Source: Bartonella birtlesii IBS 325 | GTDB taxonomy: Bacteria > Pseudomonadota > Alphaproteobacteria > Rhizobiales > Rhizobiaceae | Direction: 5' to 3' | Assembly (NCBI RefSeq): GCF_000273375.1 | Contig: NZ_CM001557.1 | Span: 1,127,473-1,191,472 of the forward strand | DNA length: 64,000 bases | Shown: piece after piece, positions 11,401 to 21,750 of the stretch | Position numbering within the stretch: position 1 is the stretch's first letter | Layout: each line of letters begins with the position of its first letter | Notes under the pieces: generated by a model | The model's input: the letters and a program-made list of their open reading frames with translations, nothing else | Databases searched by the model: none | Told to the model about the DNA's origin: nothing | Translations under genes and position numbers: made by a program

Positions 11401-12661
11401 TGGAAAAGAGCGTGTTGTGCATCGTGTTAGCTATGGTGCCCATATTTTTGTTGATGATGGTGATGTTGTTAGATGTGGCCAACGTATAGCAGAATGGGAT
11501 CCTTATACACGTCCAGTTTTAACTGAAATTGAAGGGTATGTAGGCTTTGAAGATATGATTGATGGTTTATCAGTTACTGAAACAGCTGATGAATCTACAG
11601 GTATTACCAAGCGTTTGGTGATTGATTGGCGTGCTAATCCACGTGGTTCTGAGCTAAAACCAGCTATTATCATCCACGCAGATAAAAAAGGCGCGAACAT
11701 TGCCAAATTGCATAAGGGTGGTGAAGCCCGTTATATGATGTCGGTGGAAACCATTCTTTCTGTTGAGCCTGGTTCTCATGTTAAGGCAGGAGATGTTATT
11801 GCTCGCTTGCCAATGGAAAGTGCAAAGACAAAAGATATTACAGGTGGTCTACCACGTGTGGCAGAGCTTTTTGAAGCAAGACGTCCAAAGGACCATGCCA
11901 TCATTGCTGAAGTCAGTGGTACAATTCGCTTTGGTCGTGGTTATAAGAATAAGCGTCGTGTTATCATCGAGCCAAATGATGAAACTCTTGAGCCAGTAGA
12001 ATATTTAATTCCGAAGGGTAAGTTGTTTCACTTCCAAGAGGGTGATCAGATTGAAAAAGGGGATTATATCCTCGATGGTAATCCAGCTCCTCACGATATC
12101 TTAGCAATTAAGGGGGTTGAAGCTTTGGCATCTTATCTTGTAAATGAAATTCAAGAAGTTTATCGTTTACAGGGTGTTCTCATTAATGACAAACATATTG
12201 AGGTGATTGTTCGCCAGATGTTGCAAAAAGTTGAAATTACTGAATCTGGGGATTCTGGTTATATTCCAGGCGATAATGTTGATCGTATTGAACTTGATGA
12301 AATCAATGATAATTTGATTGCAGAAGGAAAAAAGCCTGCATCTGGTACCCCCATCCTTCTTGGGATTACAAAAGCTTCTCTTCAAACACCATCGTTTATT
12401 TCAGCTGCGTCGTTTCAGGAAACAACAAGGGTGCTTACAGAGGCAGCGGTTTCTGGTAAAATTGATACTTTGCAAGGTCTTAAGGAGAATGTTATTGTCG
12501 GTCGTCTTATTCCTGCCGGTACAGGTGGTACGATTGCACAAATCCGCCGGATTGCTGCAGTTCGTGATGATTTAATTGTAGATGAGCGGCGCAAGTCTAG
12601 CAATAACGTGGCGGCTAAGGCTATGTTGACAAATATGGCAACTAACGCAGTTGCTGAATAA
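8450..12661 (+). CDS. rpoC: DNA-directed RNA polymerase subunit beta'
   Basis: Beta' carries the catalytic magnesium. ATG 8450 follows GAAGGAG at 8437–8443 and gives 1403 residues; an in-frame TTG at 8435 overlaps that site and is rejected. The N-terminal zinc ribbon uses Cys71, Cys73, Cys86 and Cys89 ([20 protein letters not shown]). The catalytic motif NADFDGD is at residues 460–466, and the second zinc site [11 protein letters not shown] lies near residue 890. Length and order of motifs match the alphaproteobacterial form. It is followed by an intrinsic terminator and then a long non-coding gap; the str operon (rpsL, rpsG, fusA) that follows rpoC in many relatives is not here. Confidence 0.97.
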   Translation: MNHEVMNLFNPQAPTQTFDSIRISIASPEKILSWSYGEIKKPETINYRTFKPERDGLFCARIFGPIKDYECLCGKYKRMKYKGIICEKCGVEVTLSRVRRERMGHIELAAPVAHIWFLKSLPGRISTLLDLTLKDIERVLYFENYIVTEPGLTSLKLHQLLSEEEYMLAIDEFGEDQFTAMIGAEAIYELLAGMELEKIANDLRIELSETTSELKQKKLIKRLKIVENFLESGNKPEWMIMKTIPVIPPDLRPLVPLDGGRFATSDLNDLYRRVINRNNRLKRLIELRAPGIIVRNEKRMVQEAVDALLDNGRRGRVITGANKRPLKSLSDMLKGKQGRFRQNLLGKRVDYSGRSVIVTGPELKLHQCGLPKKMALELFKPFIYARLDAKGFSSTVKQAKKLVEKEHPEVWDILDEVIREHPVLLNRAPTLHRLGIQAFEPILIEGKAIQLHPLVCTAFNADFDGDQMAVHVPLSLEAQLEARVLMMSTNNILHPANGAPIIVPSQDMVLGLYYLSIVSEKEPGEGMAFADMGELHHALENKIVTLHTKIKGRVKNIGKDGQEVAKLYDTTPGRLIIGELLPKNPNISFDIINQEMTKKNISKMIDQVYRHCGQKETVIFCDRIMQLGFSYACRAGISFGKDDMVIPDSKSRLVAETEALAKEYEQQYNDGLITQGEKYNKVVDAWGKCTDRVADEMMKRIQSIEFDPKTGRQRPMNSIYMMSHSGARGSANQMKQLAGMRGLMAKPSGEIIETPIISNFKEGLTVNEYFNSTHGARKGLADTALKTANSGYLTRRLVDVAQDAIISAVDCGTAKGLTMQPIVDAGQIVASLGQRILGRTALVDILHPVSGEVILEGGAMIEEADVAKIEEAGIQSVQIRSALTCETRLGVCAKCYGRDLARGTSVNQGEAVGVIAAQSIGEPGTQLTMRTFHLGGTAQVVDSSHLEASYEGTVEIRNRNVVRNSEGHLVVMGRNMAIIIKDESGKERVVHRVSYGAHIFVDDGDVVRCGQRIAEWDPYTRPVLTEIEGYVGFEDMIDGLSVTETADESTGITKRLVIDWRANPRGSELKPAIIIHADKKGANIAKLHKGGEARYMMSVETILSVEPGSHVKAGDVIARLPMESAKTKDITGGLPRVAELFEARRPKDHAIIAEVSGTIRFGRGYKNKRRVIIEPNDETLEPVEYLIPKGKLFHFQEGDQIEKGDYILDGNPAPHDILAIKGVEALASYLVNEIQEVYRLQGVLINDKHIEVIVRQMLQKVEITESGDSGYIPGDNVDRIELDEINDNLIAEGKKPASGTPILLGITKASLQTPSFISAASFQETTRVLTEAAVSGKIDTLQGLKENVIVGRLIPAGTGGTIAQIRRIAAVRDDLIVDERRKSSNNVAAKAMLTNMATNAVAE

Positions 12662-12690
12662 TTTGAGTGCATACTCAAAAAGGAAAATGG

Positions 12691-12726
12691 AAAAGCGCCT
12701 GAATTTAGAATTTGGGTGCTTTTTAT
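12691..12726 (+). terminator. Intrinsic terminator of the rpoBC operon
   Basis: AAAAGCGCC (12691–12699) pairs with GGGTGCTTTT (one G·U pair) across a loop of about fourteen bases and runs into TTTTT. It starts 30 bases after the rpoC stop, as expected for the end of the operon. Confidence 0.75.
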
Positions 12727-13560
12727 ATTATTAAATGCAGCGTGAGAGTATTTTTTAATAAATATAAGCAAATCTATAAAGTTGCTGCTATTTTTAGCAT
12801 CCTTTATAGTTTATTGTGTCTTTTGATAATAGATTTACCTTTTCTATTGTTTGTAGGATTTTATGCGGTTAGATAAAAGCTTCGTTTGCAAAATATGTAA
12901 AATAACTGCTTAAGATAATAGGTGGCGATATCTTAAAGAAAAGGGATAATTTATCTGAAATGAGCTAACCGCTGCTTTTCAATGCCGATTAGATATCCTC
13001 TATAAAGATTGAAAAAGCTTTACAAAAAATAACAAAAAATCTTTTTTGTCGTCTAAAAATACCGATTTTCTGCTATATAATTTTTCACATAGCGGACCTT
13101 TACATATTTCTTTTATAAAAAATTCAAGAAAACCAACGATAAAATGCTAACCAAAATTTTATATAAAAATAGATAAATTCTTATAAGAGCGTGTTTACAA
13201 AAACAAAAGAGAAATGTGCAAATATTATGCAATTTGTGCATTGACATGTCAATTTTCAATAAGCATCTCGACTTCGCCTTATTATTGAGCACAAGTTACA
13301 CCTTTTAGTGTAGAGGCATACGATTTCAAATGCTCAAGTTAGAAGCTAAAATTTAAGATTTCTACAAGTAGTCAGATACAACAGAACAAATATAGCATTA
13401 ATATCACTATAAAATTTTAGATCAAGTAAAAATTAATATTCAAAAGAATAAGATAAATGTTTGCACCATTTTTAAGTAAGAATGGTTTAAAATATTTGGT
13501 TTGCGTGGTTTGCTGTGTTATCGTTTGATAGGTTTATTTTTAATGTTAGGAATGTATTTT
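12727..13560 (+). other. Long AT-rich non-coding gap between rpoC and glyA
   Basis: More than 800 bases show no ORF with a plausible start, ribosome-binding site and product. I see a perfect twelve-base palindrome TTGACATGTCAA at 13241–13252, which contains a −35-like TTGACA, and a TGTGCA repeated on either side of ATTATGC just before it (about 13216–13240). These could be part of the glyA promoter region, but nothing proves it. No recognised riboswitch core was found. Confidence 0.5.
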
Positions 13561-14874
13561 ATGACTCAGCAAGGAAATGACATACAAAAGCGCTTTTTTA
13601 ATGATGATTTACAGACCATCGATGCTGCAATCTTTGATGCAATTAAGGGAGAGTTTGAGCGTCAACAACATGAAATTGAACTGATTGCTTCAGAGAATAT
13701 TGTTTCAAGAGCGGTTCTTGAGGCACAGGGGTCGGTTCTAACCAATAAATATGCAGAAGGTTATCCAAGAAAGCGCTACTATGGAGGTTGTCAATTTGTT
13801 GATGTCGTTGAAGATTTAGCAATTGAAAGGGCAAAACAGCTTTTTGGTGCTGCTTTTGCGAATGTTCAGTCTCATTCTGGTAGTCAAATGAATCAGGCGG
13901 TTTTTTTAGCTTTACTTCAGCCGGGTGATACATTTATGGGACTGGATTTAAATGCTGGTGGTCATCTTACGCACGGTTCATCCGTCAATATGTCGGGAAA
14001 ATGGTTTGATGTTGTTTCCTATGGTGTGCGGCAAGAAGATCAGATTATTGATATGGAGGAAGTTAAACGGCTTGCAAAGGAACGTAAGCCAAAACTTATT
14101 ATAGCAGGCGGATCGTCTTATCCTCGATTGTGGGATTGGAAACGATTCCGTGAAATTGCAGATGAGGTCGGCGCTTATTTCCTTGTTGATATGTCTCATA
14201 TTGCGGGTCTAGTTGCTGGAGGTGTTCATCCTTCACCTGTTCCTCATGCACATATTGTAACGACAACAACGCATAAGTCATTACGTGGTCCTCGAGGTGG
14301 CTTGATATTGACAAATGATGAGGCTTTATCCAGAAAAATCAATTCAGCTATTTTTCCTGGTCTTCAGGGTGGTCCTTTAATGCATGTGATTGCAGCTAAG
14401 GCTGTTGCATTTGCAGAGGCTTTGCAGCCTTCTTTCAAAAGTTACAGTGCTCATGTTGTTGCTAATGCCAAAATCTTAGCAAAAACATTACAGAGTAATG
14501 GTTTTAATATTGTTTCTGGTGGTACAGATAATCATTTGTTATTAGTCGATTTGCGTTCCAAAAATATAACAGGAAAGCGTGCTGAATTAGCTTTAGGGCG
14601 GGCACATATCACCTGTAATAAAAATGGCATTCCTTTTGATCCTGAGTCACCATCTATAACATCAGGAATTCGTTTAGGATCACCTGCTGCGACAACACGT
14701 GGTTTTGCAGAAAAGGAATTTATTCAAGTTGGTGAGCTGATTTCAGAAGTTCTTGAGGCGCTCAGAACAGCAAGCAGTGATGAGGATAATAGTGCTGTTG
14801 AAATGGCTGTTAAGAAAAAGGTGAAAGATATAACGAATCAGTTTCCTCTTTATCCTTATCTTAGCGCTTGTTAA
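13561..14874 (+). CDS. glyA: Serine hydroxymethyltransferase
   Basis: This PLP enzyme interconverts serine and glycine and supplies one-carbon units as methylene-tetrahydrofolate. ATG 13561 gives 437 residues, the usual length for the family; the frame continues upstream with a hydrophobic 20-residue extension that relatives lack, so it is rejected. The PLP-binding motif [14 protein letters not shown] is present with the Schiff-base lysine at residue 239. The N-terminal [19 protein letters not shown] and [15 protein letters not shown] substrate-site segments are intact. It leads the block glyA–nrdR–ribD–ribE–ribH–nusB, with nrdR thirteen bases downstream, so these are probably one transcript. 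Confidence 0.96.
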   Translation: MTQQGNDIQKRFFNDDLQTIDAAIFDAIKGEFERQQHEIELIASENIVSRAVLEAQGSVLTNKYAEGYPRKRYYGGCQFVDVVEDLAIERAKQLFGAAFANVQSHSGSQMNQAVFLALLQPGDTFMGLDLNAGGHLTHGSSVNMSGKWFDVVSYGVRQEDQIIDMEEVKRLAKERKPKLIIAGGSSYPRLWDWKRFREIADEVGAYFLVDMSHIAGLVAGGVHPSPVPHAHIVTTTTHKSLRGPRGGLILTNDEALSRKINSAIFPGLQGGPLMHVIAAKAVAFAEALQPSFKSYSAHVVANAKILAKTLQSNGFNIVSGGTDNHLLLVDLRSKNITGKRAELALGRAHITCNKNGIPFDPESPSITSGIRLGSPAATTRGFAEKEFIQVGELISEVLEALRTASSDEDNSAVEMAVKKKVKDITNQFPLYPYLSAC

Positions 14875-14887
14875 GGACACAATAGAG

Positions 14888-15370
14888 ATGCGCTGTCCTT
14901 ACTGCCAATACGAGGATACACAGGTTAAGGATTCACGTCCGGCGGAAGAAGGAACCGTTATTCGTCGTCGGCGTGTATGTTCCGTTTGTGGTGGTCGCTT
15001 TACAACTTTTGAGCGTGTTCAATTACGTGAGCTTTTAGTTTTTAAAAAAAATGGAAAATACGAACCATTTGATCGTGATAAGTTAATGCGATCGGTTGAT
15101 ATAGCTATACGGAAACGTAATATTGATCCTGACTATATTGAACGAGCGATTTCTGGCATTGTACGTCAACTTGAAAGTTTGGGAGAACCAGAAATTGCTT
15201 CAGAAAAAATTGGACATCTTGTGATGGAAGCATTGAAAAGAATTGATGACATTGCTTATATCCGTTTTGCTTCTGTTTATCGAGATTTTCGTAATGCCAG
15301 CGATTTTCATGATGTTATAGATGAGTTGTCAAAGGGCATAACGGACACAGAATTTCATTTTGATGAATAA
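14888..15370 (+). CDS. nrdR: Transcriptional repressor NrdR
   Basis: NrdR represses ribonucleotide reductase genes in response to ATP/dATP. The 160-residue protein has an N-terminal zinc ribbon (Cys3, Cys6, then CSVCGGRF with Cys31 and Cys34) and an ATP-cone beginning near residue 49 ([21 protein letters not shown]). Length is typical. It lies thirteen bases after glyA and overlaps ribD by eight bases, indicating translational coupling. The glyA–nrdR–ribD order is common in alphaproteobacteria. Confidence 0.96.
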   Translation: MRCPYCQYEDTQVKDSRPAEEGTVIRRRRVCSVCGGRFTTFERVQLRELLVFKKNGKYEPFDRDKLMRSVDIAIRKRNIDPDYIERAISGIVRQLESLGEPEIASEKIGHLVMEALKRIDDIAYIRFASVYRDFRNASDFHDVIDELSKGITDTEFHFDE

Positions 15371-16490
15371 AAAAATGCAAGATGAACGGTTTATGGCTGC
15401 AGCTATCCGTTTGGCAGAACGACATGTTGGTCTTACGGGTGAGAATCCTTCAGTTGGTACGTTAATTGTGCGAAACGATAACGATATAGGAGCATCCATT
15501 GTTGGTTATGGTGTCACAGCCATTAATGGAAGGCCACACGCTGAAGTGCAAGCTTTGCATATGGCAGGCTCTTTGGCACACGGAGCCACTGCATATGTCA
15601 CTTTAGAACCTTGTTCGCATTATGGAAAAACTTCACCGTGTGTAAATGCACTCATTGATTCAGGTATTTCTCGGGTTGTTATTGCTCTGACCGATTTAGA
15701 TAAGCGGGTTGATGGTCGTGGTATTGCTCTTTTACGGATGGCTGGTATCGAAGTTGTTGAAGGCGTTTTGGCGCAAGAGGCGTTTGAAGCTTTGTGCTCC
15801 CATTGGTGTATAAAAACAATGCAACGTTGTTCTGTCACTTTTAAAATGGCAATTTCTGCTGATAATGGTGTAGGAAAAAAGGGGCAAGGCGGAATAAAAA
15901 TTAGTGGAATGATTTCTCATACTCATACGCATATTCTGCGCGCTCAAAATAATGCCATTCTTGTTGGTCTTGGTACTATATTAGCAGATGATCCACAATT
16001 GAATTGTCGTTTACCAGGGATGGAAAAACGTTCACCTGTACGTATTGTTTTAGATGTAGATTTATCTATTCCCCTTGATGCAAAAGTTGTTCGAACAGCA
16101 ACAAAAATTCCTACATGGGTTATTTGTAATAAGAATTTTGCAAAGAAAGGCAAAAAAAGTGCGTTAGAGCAGTATGGCGTGTCTGTGTATTCAGTAGAAA
16201 TGAAAAATGGTTATCTACAGCCTCTTGCTATTTTACAGCTGCTTTATCAATGTGGAATCAATAGTGTTTTACTTGAGGGGGGGGTAAAGACAGGAGAAAA
16301 GTTTTTAAATGCTGGTTGTGTAGATCATTTGATATGTTTTTATACCCCTGTTATTTTAGGAAAAAATCGTATTGAGGCACCTCATTTTGGAAATTATCTT
16401 TCACAGTTTCATGAAGTTGAGACAAGAATATTTGGAAATGACCGTTTTTATAAATGGAGACGTAAGACATTATGTTTACAGGGATTATAA
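15363..16490 (+). CDS. ribD: Bifunctional diaminohydroxyphosphoribosylaminopyrimidine deaminase / 5-amino-6-(5-phosphoribosylamino)uracil reductase
   Basis: RibD carries out the second and third steps of riboflavin synthesis from GTP. The N-terminal deaminase domain has the zinc signature HAEVQAL followed by [11 protein letters not shown], and the C-terminal reductase domain starts near residue 150 with [19 protein letters not shown]. Three starts are possible (TTG 15360, ATG 15363, ATG 15375); ATG 15363 is chosen, and 15375 is also plausible. It overlaps nrdR at its start and ribE by 19 bases at its end, so translation is coupled. An eight-G run near 16277 lies inside the gene and the frame is intact across it. 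Confidence 0.94.
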   Translation: MNKKMQDERFMAAAIRLAERHVGLTGENPSVGTLIVRNDNDIGASIVGYGVTAINGRPHAEVQALHMAGSLAHGATAYVTLEPCSHYGKTSPCVNALIDSGISRVVIALTDLDKRVDGRGIALLRMAGIEVVEGVLAQEAFEALCSHWCIKTMQRCSVTFKMAISADNGVGKKGQGGIKISGMISHTHTHILRAQNNAILVGLGTILADDPQLNCRLPGMEKRSPVRIVLDVDLSIPLDAKVVRTATKIPTWVICNKNFAKKGKKSALEQYGVSVYSVEMKNGYLQPLAILQLLYQCGINSVLLEGGVKTGEKFLNAGCVDHLICFYTPVILGKNRIEAPHFGNYLSQFHEVETRIFGNDRFYKWRRKTLCLQGL

Positions 16491-17089
16491 CAAATATTGG
16501 TTGTGTTGAAGATGTTCAATCTTTAAAGCAAGGAGTGCGTTTAAATATTTCTACGCACTATGATCTAGAGAGTTTAGAAATTGGTGCATCTATTGCCTGT
16601 TCAGGAATTTGCCTGACTCTCGTTGAGAGAGGATCAAAATGTGCGAATCTTAATTGGTTTGCTGTGGAAGCGTGGGAAGAAGCATTGCGTTTGACGAATC
16701 TTACAGAGTGGAAAAAAGGAACTCGTATTAATTTAGAGCGTTCACTCAAATTGGGCGATGAAATAGGTGGGCACTTGGTTTTTGGGCATATCGATGGCTT
16801 GGCTGAGGTTATTGATCAAAAAAATGAAGGTGATGCAATTCGTTTTTTTCTAAAAATTCCAAAACAATTTACACCCTTTATTGTCAATAAGGGGTCTATT
16901 GCACTCAATGGAACATCTTTAACTGTTAATTTTATTGAAGATTGTATTTTTAATGTTCTTATTATCCGTCACACACTTGAAATGACAACTTGGGGACAAA
17001 CTAAAATTGGCGATCAGGTTAATTTAGAAATTGATCAGTTTGCTCGGTATGCTGCGAAATTTTCTAACTTTAAAATGAAAGATGAATAA
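16472..17089 (+). CDS. ribE: Riboflavin synthase, alpha subunit
   Basis: This enzyme dismutates two molecules of 6,7-dimethyl-8-ribityllumazine into riboflavin and the pyrimidine precursor. The 205-residue protein begins MFTGII, the invariant start of the family, and consists of two lumazine-binding barrels; the second begins near residue 97 with HLVFGHIDGLAEV. Both copies have the expected SLTV/CLTLV strands (GISCLTLV-like and GTSLTVN). It overlaps ribD by 19 bases and is separated from ribH by about 80 bases. Confidence 0.95.
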   Translation: MFTGIITNIGCVEDVQSLKQGVRLNISTHYDLESLEIGASIACSGICLTLVERGSKCANLNWFAVEAWEEALRLTNLTEWKKGTRINLERSLKLGDEIGGHLVFGHIDGLAEVIDQKNEGDAIRFFLKIPKQFTPFIVNKGSIALNGTSLTVNFIEDCIFNVLIIRHTLEMTTWGQTKIGDQVNLEIDQFARYAAKFSNFKMKDE

Positions 17090-17170
17090 GCTGAAAGTTA
17101 CTGATAGTTTTTAAAATTTTGTACTCTATAACTCTTAATTCGTTTGTTTGTTTTTTATTGGAATTCTGTT

Positions 17171-17617
17171 ATGACAAAAGAAAGACATAAAAAGCCGCAT
17201 CTATTGATTGTTGAAGCACGTTTTTATGATGAGATTTCTGATACACTTCTGGCAGGTGCAGTAAGTGCTTTGCAAAAAGCTGGAGCAAGCTATGATGTTG
17301 TAACAGTTCCAGGCGCTTTAGAAATACCGAGTGCAATAGCTTTTGCTGAAAAGAGTAAGGTATTTTATGATGGTTATGTCGCACTTGGTTGTGTTATTCG
17401 AGGAGAAACATATCATTTTGAAATTGTTGCTAATGATTCTTGTCGTGCTTTGATGGATTTAACCATTCATAGACACTTGGTTATTGGCAATGGTATTTTA
17501 ACCGTTGAAAATGAAAACCAAGCATGGGAACGTGCAAAGCAGGATAAAAAAAATAAAGGTGGTTTTGCTGCTGAAGCTGCTTTATGTATGATCGCTCTAA
17601 AAAACATTTGGAGTTAA
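17171..17617 (+). CDS. ribH: 6,7-dimethyl-8-ribityllumazine synthase
   Basis: RibH makes lumazine from the ribitylamino-uracil and a four-carbon phosphate. Although the frame is open from 17144, ATG 17171 gives [22 protein letters not shown] and 148 residues, close to family length. Recognisable motifs are VPGALEIP, the catalytic-histidine segment [11 protein letters not shown], and [13 protein letters not shown] (relatives have GVLT-TEN). It sits between ribE and nusB, completing a ribD–ribE–ribH set; ribA/ribB functions must lie elsewhere. No FMN riboswitch is visible upstream. Confidence 0.95.
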   Translation: MTKERHKKPHLLIVEARFYDEISDTLLAGAVSALQKAGASYDVVTVPGALEIPSAIAFAEKSKVFYDGYVALGCVIRGETYHFEIVANDSCRALMDLTIHRHLVIGNGILTVENENQAWERAKQDKKNKGGFAAEAALCMIALKNIWS

Positions 17618-17626
17618 TCAATAAAT

Positions 17627-18097
17627 ATGTCTGATATGAAAAGTAGGCATTCTTCACGCTCAGCTAATAAACGTGGAGCAGCAAGGCTCGCTGCAGTTCA
17701 AGCGCTTTATCAAATGGATATTGTTGGTTCTGGTGTGATAGAAACAGCAGCTGAATATGAGGCTTATCGTTTAGGAAAAGATATTGATGGAAATCAATAT
17801 CTTGATGCTGATTTTCAATGGTTTTTGGCTATTATTACTGGTGTTGTAAAGAATCAAAAACAACTCGATCCAATGCTTCATCAACAGCTTTCTACTGAAT
17901 GGTCACTCTCACGTCTCGATTCTATACTACGTGCAATTTTGCGTGCAGGCTTATGGGAGTTAATCAATCGTCAAGATGTTCCCGTTGCTGTTATTATGAA
18001 TGAATATGTAGATATAGCAAAGGCATTTTTTGAAGGCGACGAACCAAAGCTTGTCAATGCGGTTTTGGATAATATGGCTAAAAAAATACGCACTTGA
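17627..18097 (+). CDS. nusB: Transcription antitermination protein NusB
   Basis: NusB with NusE (S10) binds boxA RNA and promotes antitermination of rRNA transcription. The 156-residue all-helical protein shows the N-terminal [14 protein letters not shown] and the conserved C-terminal pair LRAGLWELI and [28 protein letters not shown]. It starts nine bases after ribH; the ribH–nusB pairing is widespread. A hairpin downstream separates it from the convergent bamE. Confidence 0.95.
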   Translation: MSDMKSRHSSRSANKRGAARLAAVQALYQMDIVGSGVIETAAEYEAYRLGKDIDGNQYLDADFQWFLAIITGVVKNQKQLDPMLHQQLSTEWSLSRLDSILRAILRAGLWELINRQDVPVAVIMNEYVDIAKAFFEGDEPKLVNAVLDNMAKKIRT

Positions 18098-18105
18098 AAA
18101 ACACA

Positions 18106-18137
18106 CGCTACAATCCTGAAAGCATCAGGACTGTAAG
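18106..18137. terminator. Hairpin between convergent nusB and bamE
   Basis: TCCTGA and TCAGGA pair perfectly around AAGCA, and flanking GCTACA/TGTAAGC extend the stem imperfectly. It sits in the 56-base gap between the two stop codons. It could serve either strand, but neither side has a clear T-run, so it is a weak terminator call. Confidence 0.45.
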
Positions 18138-18153
18138 CAGATAGTATATAAGT

Positions 18154-18642
18154 TTAGTTATGAATTGGCAAATTCGCTGGGCCTTTTATAATTTGAAGCA
18201 AAAAAGGTTGTTCTTTTGTTGCGGTTGGTGTTGTTTGCGCAATAAAATCAAAGACTTGACCATCTCGCAAACCATAGTTGGCTACTTTAGTAACCTGATC
18301 GTTTTTATTAAAATAAATGGCTAAAACTTTACGGTCAATAATTCTTGTTTTCATAAACTGCATCCCACGATAGCGTGTTTGTGAGATATAATAAAAGATT
18401 TCATTATCATATTTTGTTTTTAACGAAGGGGTTCCTAATGCAAGCAGAACCTGCTCTTGGCTTGATCCAATGGAAATAGAACCAAGAGCATTTTTATCAA
18501 GAATATAACCTTCTTGATATATTTGGCTTGTGCCTGAAGAATCAAGAATACTACAACCCGCAGCTGCTACCATGCTTGCTATTGACAGACCAATCAATAG
18601 TTTACGTTTGATTATGTCTACTCTGTAAGGCATTTGAAACAA
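18154..18642 (-). CDS. bamE: Outer membrane protein assembly factor BamE (SmpA/OmlA family lipoprotein)
   Basis: BamE is a small lipoprotein of the BAM complex that inserts beta-barrel proteins. The 162-residue product has a signal peptide ending in the lipobox VAAAGC (Cys30) and the SmpA/OmlA fold: ALGSISIGSSQEQVLLALGTPSLK followed by IFYYISQTRYRGMQF and IDRKVLAIYFNKNDQVTKVANYGL. It is transcribed leftward, divergent from the DUF177 gene, an arrangement common in Rhizobiales. The catalytic partner gene bamA is in the same window at 44.9 kb. Confidence 0.9.
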   Translation of the reverse strand: MFQMPYRVDIIKRKLLIGLSIASMVAAAGCSILDSSGTSQIYQEGYILDKNALGSISIGSSQEQVLLALGTPSLKTKYDNEIFYYISQTRYRGMQFMKTRIIDRKVLAIYFNKNDQVTKVANYGLRDGQVFDFIAQTTPTATKEQPFLLQIIKGPANLPIHN

Positions 18643-18847
18643 TGGTATCTCCCTTTTATACTTATATTACAAGAAGGCAATCTCAAGTTTTTTCTCATTT
18701 TAGCTTAATCTATCATAGCTTACATTGAGTTTCCCTGTTATAAAGTAAATTATGCCATACAGAATTTCTTTAGAAAAGAAAAAATGAATGAAATGTATTT
18801 TGGCTAAATAAAAGCGCAGTACATCCTTTTCTATTCGGGAGTTGCTA

Positions 18848-19405
18848 ATGAATGTTCAAAATATTTCTCAAATGGCATTTGCTTTAACTTATCCAATCTC
18901 AGTACGCTCCTTGCCAGCGAAAGGTATAAGAGTTCATATTTGCACAAATAAGCAAGAATGTGTAAATTTAGCTAAAAATCATGCTTTGGTTGAAGTAAAA
19001 TCCTGTGAGGGAAAATTCCATATTTTCCCGTGGAAAAAGCGTGGGGTACGTATAAAAGGTCTATTGCAGGCACGTATAATACAGTTATGTGTTATCACAT
19101 TAGAGCCATTAGAAAACGTTCTCCGTGAAAATATTGAAGTTGTTTTTGTCCCTGAGGGTTCAGATTTGTTGAAACCAAAAATATTGGAGGATACGAGGGA
19201 ATTGTTTTTAGATGCGGAGGGGCTAGATACGCCAGAAGTGTTTTATGGTGATAAAATTGATATTGGTGCAATCATGGAAGAGTTTTTTGAGTTATCCATT
19301 AATCATTACCCACGCAAAGAGGGAAGTGAGATGCTCATCATAGAAGATGGAGAAAAAATTGGACAAAAATTATCACCCTTTTCTGTTTTGAAAAGTTGGA
19401 AGTGA
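18848..19405 (+). CDS. DUF177 / YceD-family protein
   Basis: This protein belongs to the YceD/DUF177 family. Members are linked to 23S rRNA accumulation and are found next to rpmF or plsX. The visible hallmarks are the central CVITLEPLENVLRENIEVVFVPEG and the following acidic segment with EVFYGDKIDIGAIMEEFFELSINHYPRKEG. ATG 18848 gives 185 residues; a TTG six bases upstream is also in frame. It reads in the same direction as plsX, from which it is separated by about 175 bases containing short repeats. The biochemical function remains unproven. Confidence 0.8.
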   Translation: MNVQNISQMAFALTYPISVRSLPAKGIRVHICTNKQECVNLAKNHALVEVKSCEGKFHIFPWKKRGVRIKGLLQARIIQLCVITLEPLENVLRENIEVVFVPEGSDLLKPKILEDTRELFLDAEGLDTPEVFYGDKIDIGAIMEEFFELSINHYPRKEGSEMLIIEDGEKIGQKLSPFSVLKSWK

Positions 19406-19460
19406 TTGTAAAAATGTAAAAAAAATATCTATTATATATTATTATAAAAAAGTTATTTTC

Positions 19461-19478
19461 TGCGAAGTTATTTTCGCA
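19461..19478 (+). repeat. Short inverted repeat downstream of the DUF177 gene
   Basis: TGCGAA and TTCGCA pair around GTTATT; AAGTTATTTTC also occurs twice as a direct repeat (19450–19460 and 19465–19475). A T-rich stretch begins eleven bases later, so it might be an inefficient terminator. Confidence 0.35.
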
Positions 19479-19530
19479 TGATGCACTTTTTTTGTTGTTC
19501 TAATAACAAAAAATTGCCATAGGCATTCAG

Positions 19531-19568
19531 ATGCATAAATGAAAATAAAATGCGTAAATGAAAAAATG
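19531..19568 (+). repeat. Imperfect 19-base tandem repeat before plsX
   Basis: ATGCATAAATGAAAATAAA is followed directly by ATGCGTAAATGAAAAAATG. The second copy contains the upstream ATG (19558) that opens the plsX frame, which is one reason to doubt that ATG as the true start. Confidence 0.5.
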
Positions 19569-19581
19569 TGGGATATGCGAC

Positions 19582-20664
19582 GTGATTAGGATTTCTGTAG
19601 ATGTCATGGGCGGTGATTATGGTCCGGAAGCCACTATTGCAGGAGCAGCAATTGTACAAAAACATTTGCCAAATATTTATTTTTTATTTTATGGCATAAA
19701 AGAAGTTGTTGCCCCGGTTTTAAAAAGATACCCTTGTTTGGTTTCTGTGTCGCACTTTTATCCTACAGAAAGTTATACGCGTATGGATGAGAAGCCAAGC
19801 CAAGCACTTCGTAATGGACGTGGTAAATCATCGATGTGGTATGCAATTGAAGCAGTAAAAAATGGTGAAGCTGATGCTTGTATTTCTGCGGGCAATACTG
19901 GTGCTCTCATGGCAATGTCTTATTTTTGTCTAAAAATGATGGCGGAAGCTGAGCGTCCTGGAATCGCTGGTATTTGGCCAACACTTCGCAGCGAGAGTAT
20001 CGTTTTGGATATTGGAGCGACGATTGGGGCATCTGCTAGCCAGTTGGTTGATTTGGCCGTTATGGGGGCGGGTATGTTTCGCGCTTTATATCATACTGAA
20101 AAACCAACTGTTGGGCTCTTAAATGTAGGTGTTGAAGAGGTTAAAGGCCTTTATGAGATTAAAAAGGCGGGAATGATATTGCGTGAAGTGCAATTAGAAG
20201 GATTAGAATATAAGGGATTTGTTGAAGGAAATGACATTGGAAAGGGAACAGTGGATGTTGTTGTAACAGAAGGATTTGCTGGTAATATTGCTTTAAAAAC
20301 TGCGGAGGGAACTGCACGGCAAATAGCGGAAATCTTAAATTCCGCACTGCGAAGTTCTCTTTTAACATCTCTTGGCTATTTTTTATCGCGGAGTGCTTTT
20401 CGTACACTGAAACACAAGATGGATCCCGATAGAGTTAATGGTGGTGTGCTTTTAGGTTTAAATGGTGTTGTCATCAAAAGTCATGGTAGTGCTAATGCTA
20501 ACGGTTTTGCTTCTGCTATTCGTGTTGGTTACGAGATGGTTCATAATGAATTGTTAAAAAAAATAACAGCTGATTTACGGCATTTTCATGAGAATAAAGA
20601 AACGCTTTTTGATCAAGATAATGAAGCAATAGTGAAGGGGAGAAATCATGATAAGCTTTTGTAA
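19582..20664 (+). CDS. plsX: Phosphate acyltransferase PlsX
   Basis: PlsX converts acyl-ACP to acyl-phosphate, the first step of phosphatidic acid synthesis in the PlsX/PlsY pathway. From GTG 19582 the protein reads [19 protein letters not shown], the normal start, for 360 residues. An ATG at 19558 would add eight residues that overlap a tandem repeat. Motifs [37 protein letters not shown] (split by the GNTGALMA core), [13 protein letters not shown] and [15 protein letters not shown] are present. It is followed by fabH, ihfA and a MerR gene, the classic plsX–fabH–ihfA cluster of alphaproteobacteria. Confidence 0.94.
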   Translation: MIRISVDVMGGDYGPEATIAGAAIVQKHLPNIYFLFYGIKEVVAPVLKRYPCLVSVSHFYPTESYTRMDEKPSQALRNGRGKSSMWYAIEAVKNGEADACISAGNTGALMAMSYFCLKMMAEAERPGIAGIWPTLRSESIVLDIGATIGASASQLVDLAVMGAGMFRALYHTEKPTVGLLNVGVEEVKGLYEIKKAGMILREVQLEGLEYKGFVEGNDIGKGTVDVVVTEGFAGNIALKTAEGTARQIAEILNSALRSSLLTSLGYFLSRSAFRTLKHKMDPDRVNGGVLLGLNGVVIKSHGSANANGFASAIRVGYEMVHNELLKKITADLRHFHENKETLFDQDNEAIVKGRNHDKLL

Positions 20665-20700
20665 TGCAAATAGAAAATATAAAGAAAAGGTTTGGGGAGA

Positions 20701-21675
20701 ATGATTCGATCCGTTATGTGTGGGGTAGGAAGTGCCTTGCCAGAAAAAAGCTTATCGAATGATGAGATTGCAAAATTTGTTGAAACATCAGATTCATGGA
20801 TTGTTCAGCGTACAGGAATACGCCAACGTTATATTGCTAGTGAAAATGAAACAACTGTTTCTTTAGGAGTTAAAGCTGCACAAGCAGCCCTTACAAATGC
20901 TGGTTTAAAAATAAAAGACATTGATTGTATTATTTTAGCAACGTCTACTCCAAATCGTACTTTTCCTGCTTCTGCGGTTGAAATTCAGCATGCTTTGGGA
21001 ATGCACCATGGATTTGCTTTTGATGTTCAAGCTGTTTGCACTGGTTTTATTTTCGCTTTAACGACAGCAGATGCTTATTTACGCTGCGGAGCAGCCAAGA
21101 GAGTTTTAGTGATCGGATCTGATACATTTTCTCGAATTTTGGATTGGCAAGATCGCACGACATGTGTTTTATTTGGTGATGGTGCAGGTGCAGCTATTTT
21201 GGAGGCACAAAACAGTGAAGAGGGGAAAACTTTTGATCGTGGTATATTGTCTACGAAACTACGCTCTGATGGTGCGTATATGGATAAGCTCTATGTGGAT
21301 GGTGGTCCCTCAACAACGCAAACAACGGGTTATTTGCGTATGGAAGGACGAGAAGTTTTTAAATATGCAGTTGGTATGATAACGGATGTGGTTGATGACT
21401 GTTTTACAGCTGCTGGCATGGTTTCTTCACAATTAGATTGGTTTGTACCGCATCAGGCCAATAGGCGTATTATTGAAGCATCAGCTAGAAAATTAGGAAT
21501 TGCCATAGATAAAGTTGTGATTACTGTTGATCAGCATGGTAATACCTCTGCTGCGTCGGTGCCATTGGCTTTAACTACGGCTATTGGTGATGGAAGAATT
21601 AAAAAAGGAGATCTCATCATGTTAGAAGCTATGGGCGGCGGATTTACATGGGGAGCAATTCTTATTCGTTGGTAG
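20701..21675 (+). CDS. fabH: 3-oxoacyl-[acyl-carrier-protein] synthase III
   Basis: FabH starts fatty acid synthesis by condensing acetyl-CoA with malonyl-ACP. ATG 20701 gives [20 protein letters not shown] and 324 residues, preferred over a TTG nine bases upstream. The catalytic triad is visible: Cys113 in [10 protein letters not shown], His in VPHQANRRI and Asn in [12 protein letters not shown]. It follows plsX by 36 bases and supplies the acyl-ACP pathway that PlsX draws on. Confidence 0.96.
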   Translation: MIRSVMCGVGSALPEKSLSNDEIAKFVETSDSWIVQRTGIRQRYIASENETTVSLGVKAAQAALTNAGLKIKDIDCIILATSTPNRTFPASAVEIQHALGMHHGFAFDVQAVCTGFIFALTTADAYLRCGAAKRVLVIGSDTFSRILDWQDRTTCVLFGDGAGAAILEAQNSEEGKTFDRGILSTKLRSDGAYMDKLYVDGGPSTTQTTGYLRMEGREVFKYAVGMITDVVDDCFTAAGMVSSQLDWFVPHQANRRIIEASARKLGIAIDKVVITVDQHGNTSAASVPLALTTAIGDGRIKKGDLIMLEAMGGGFTWGAILIRW

Positions 21676-21678
21676 TAT

Positions 21679-21740
21679 AGTCACTTGACCATATTTGAAT
21701 AAAACGTATAAGTCACTTGATAATTTTTAATATTTGAATA
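21679..21740 (+). repeat. Imperfect direct repeat upstream of ihfA
   Basis: AGTCACTTGA occurs at 21679–21688 and 21711–21720, and each copy is followed by ATATTTGAATA (21691–21701 and 21730–21740). The two copies differ in spacing. The second ends about ten bases before the ihfA start, so this could be an operator or simply a small duplication. Confidence 0.5.
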
Positions 21741-21750
21741 GGTGGTTATA

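Noticed and set aside
17090..17170. Possible FMN riboswitch before ribH
   Set aside because: The gap is too short and lacks the conserved RFN-element core sequences.
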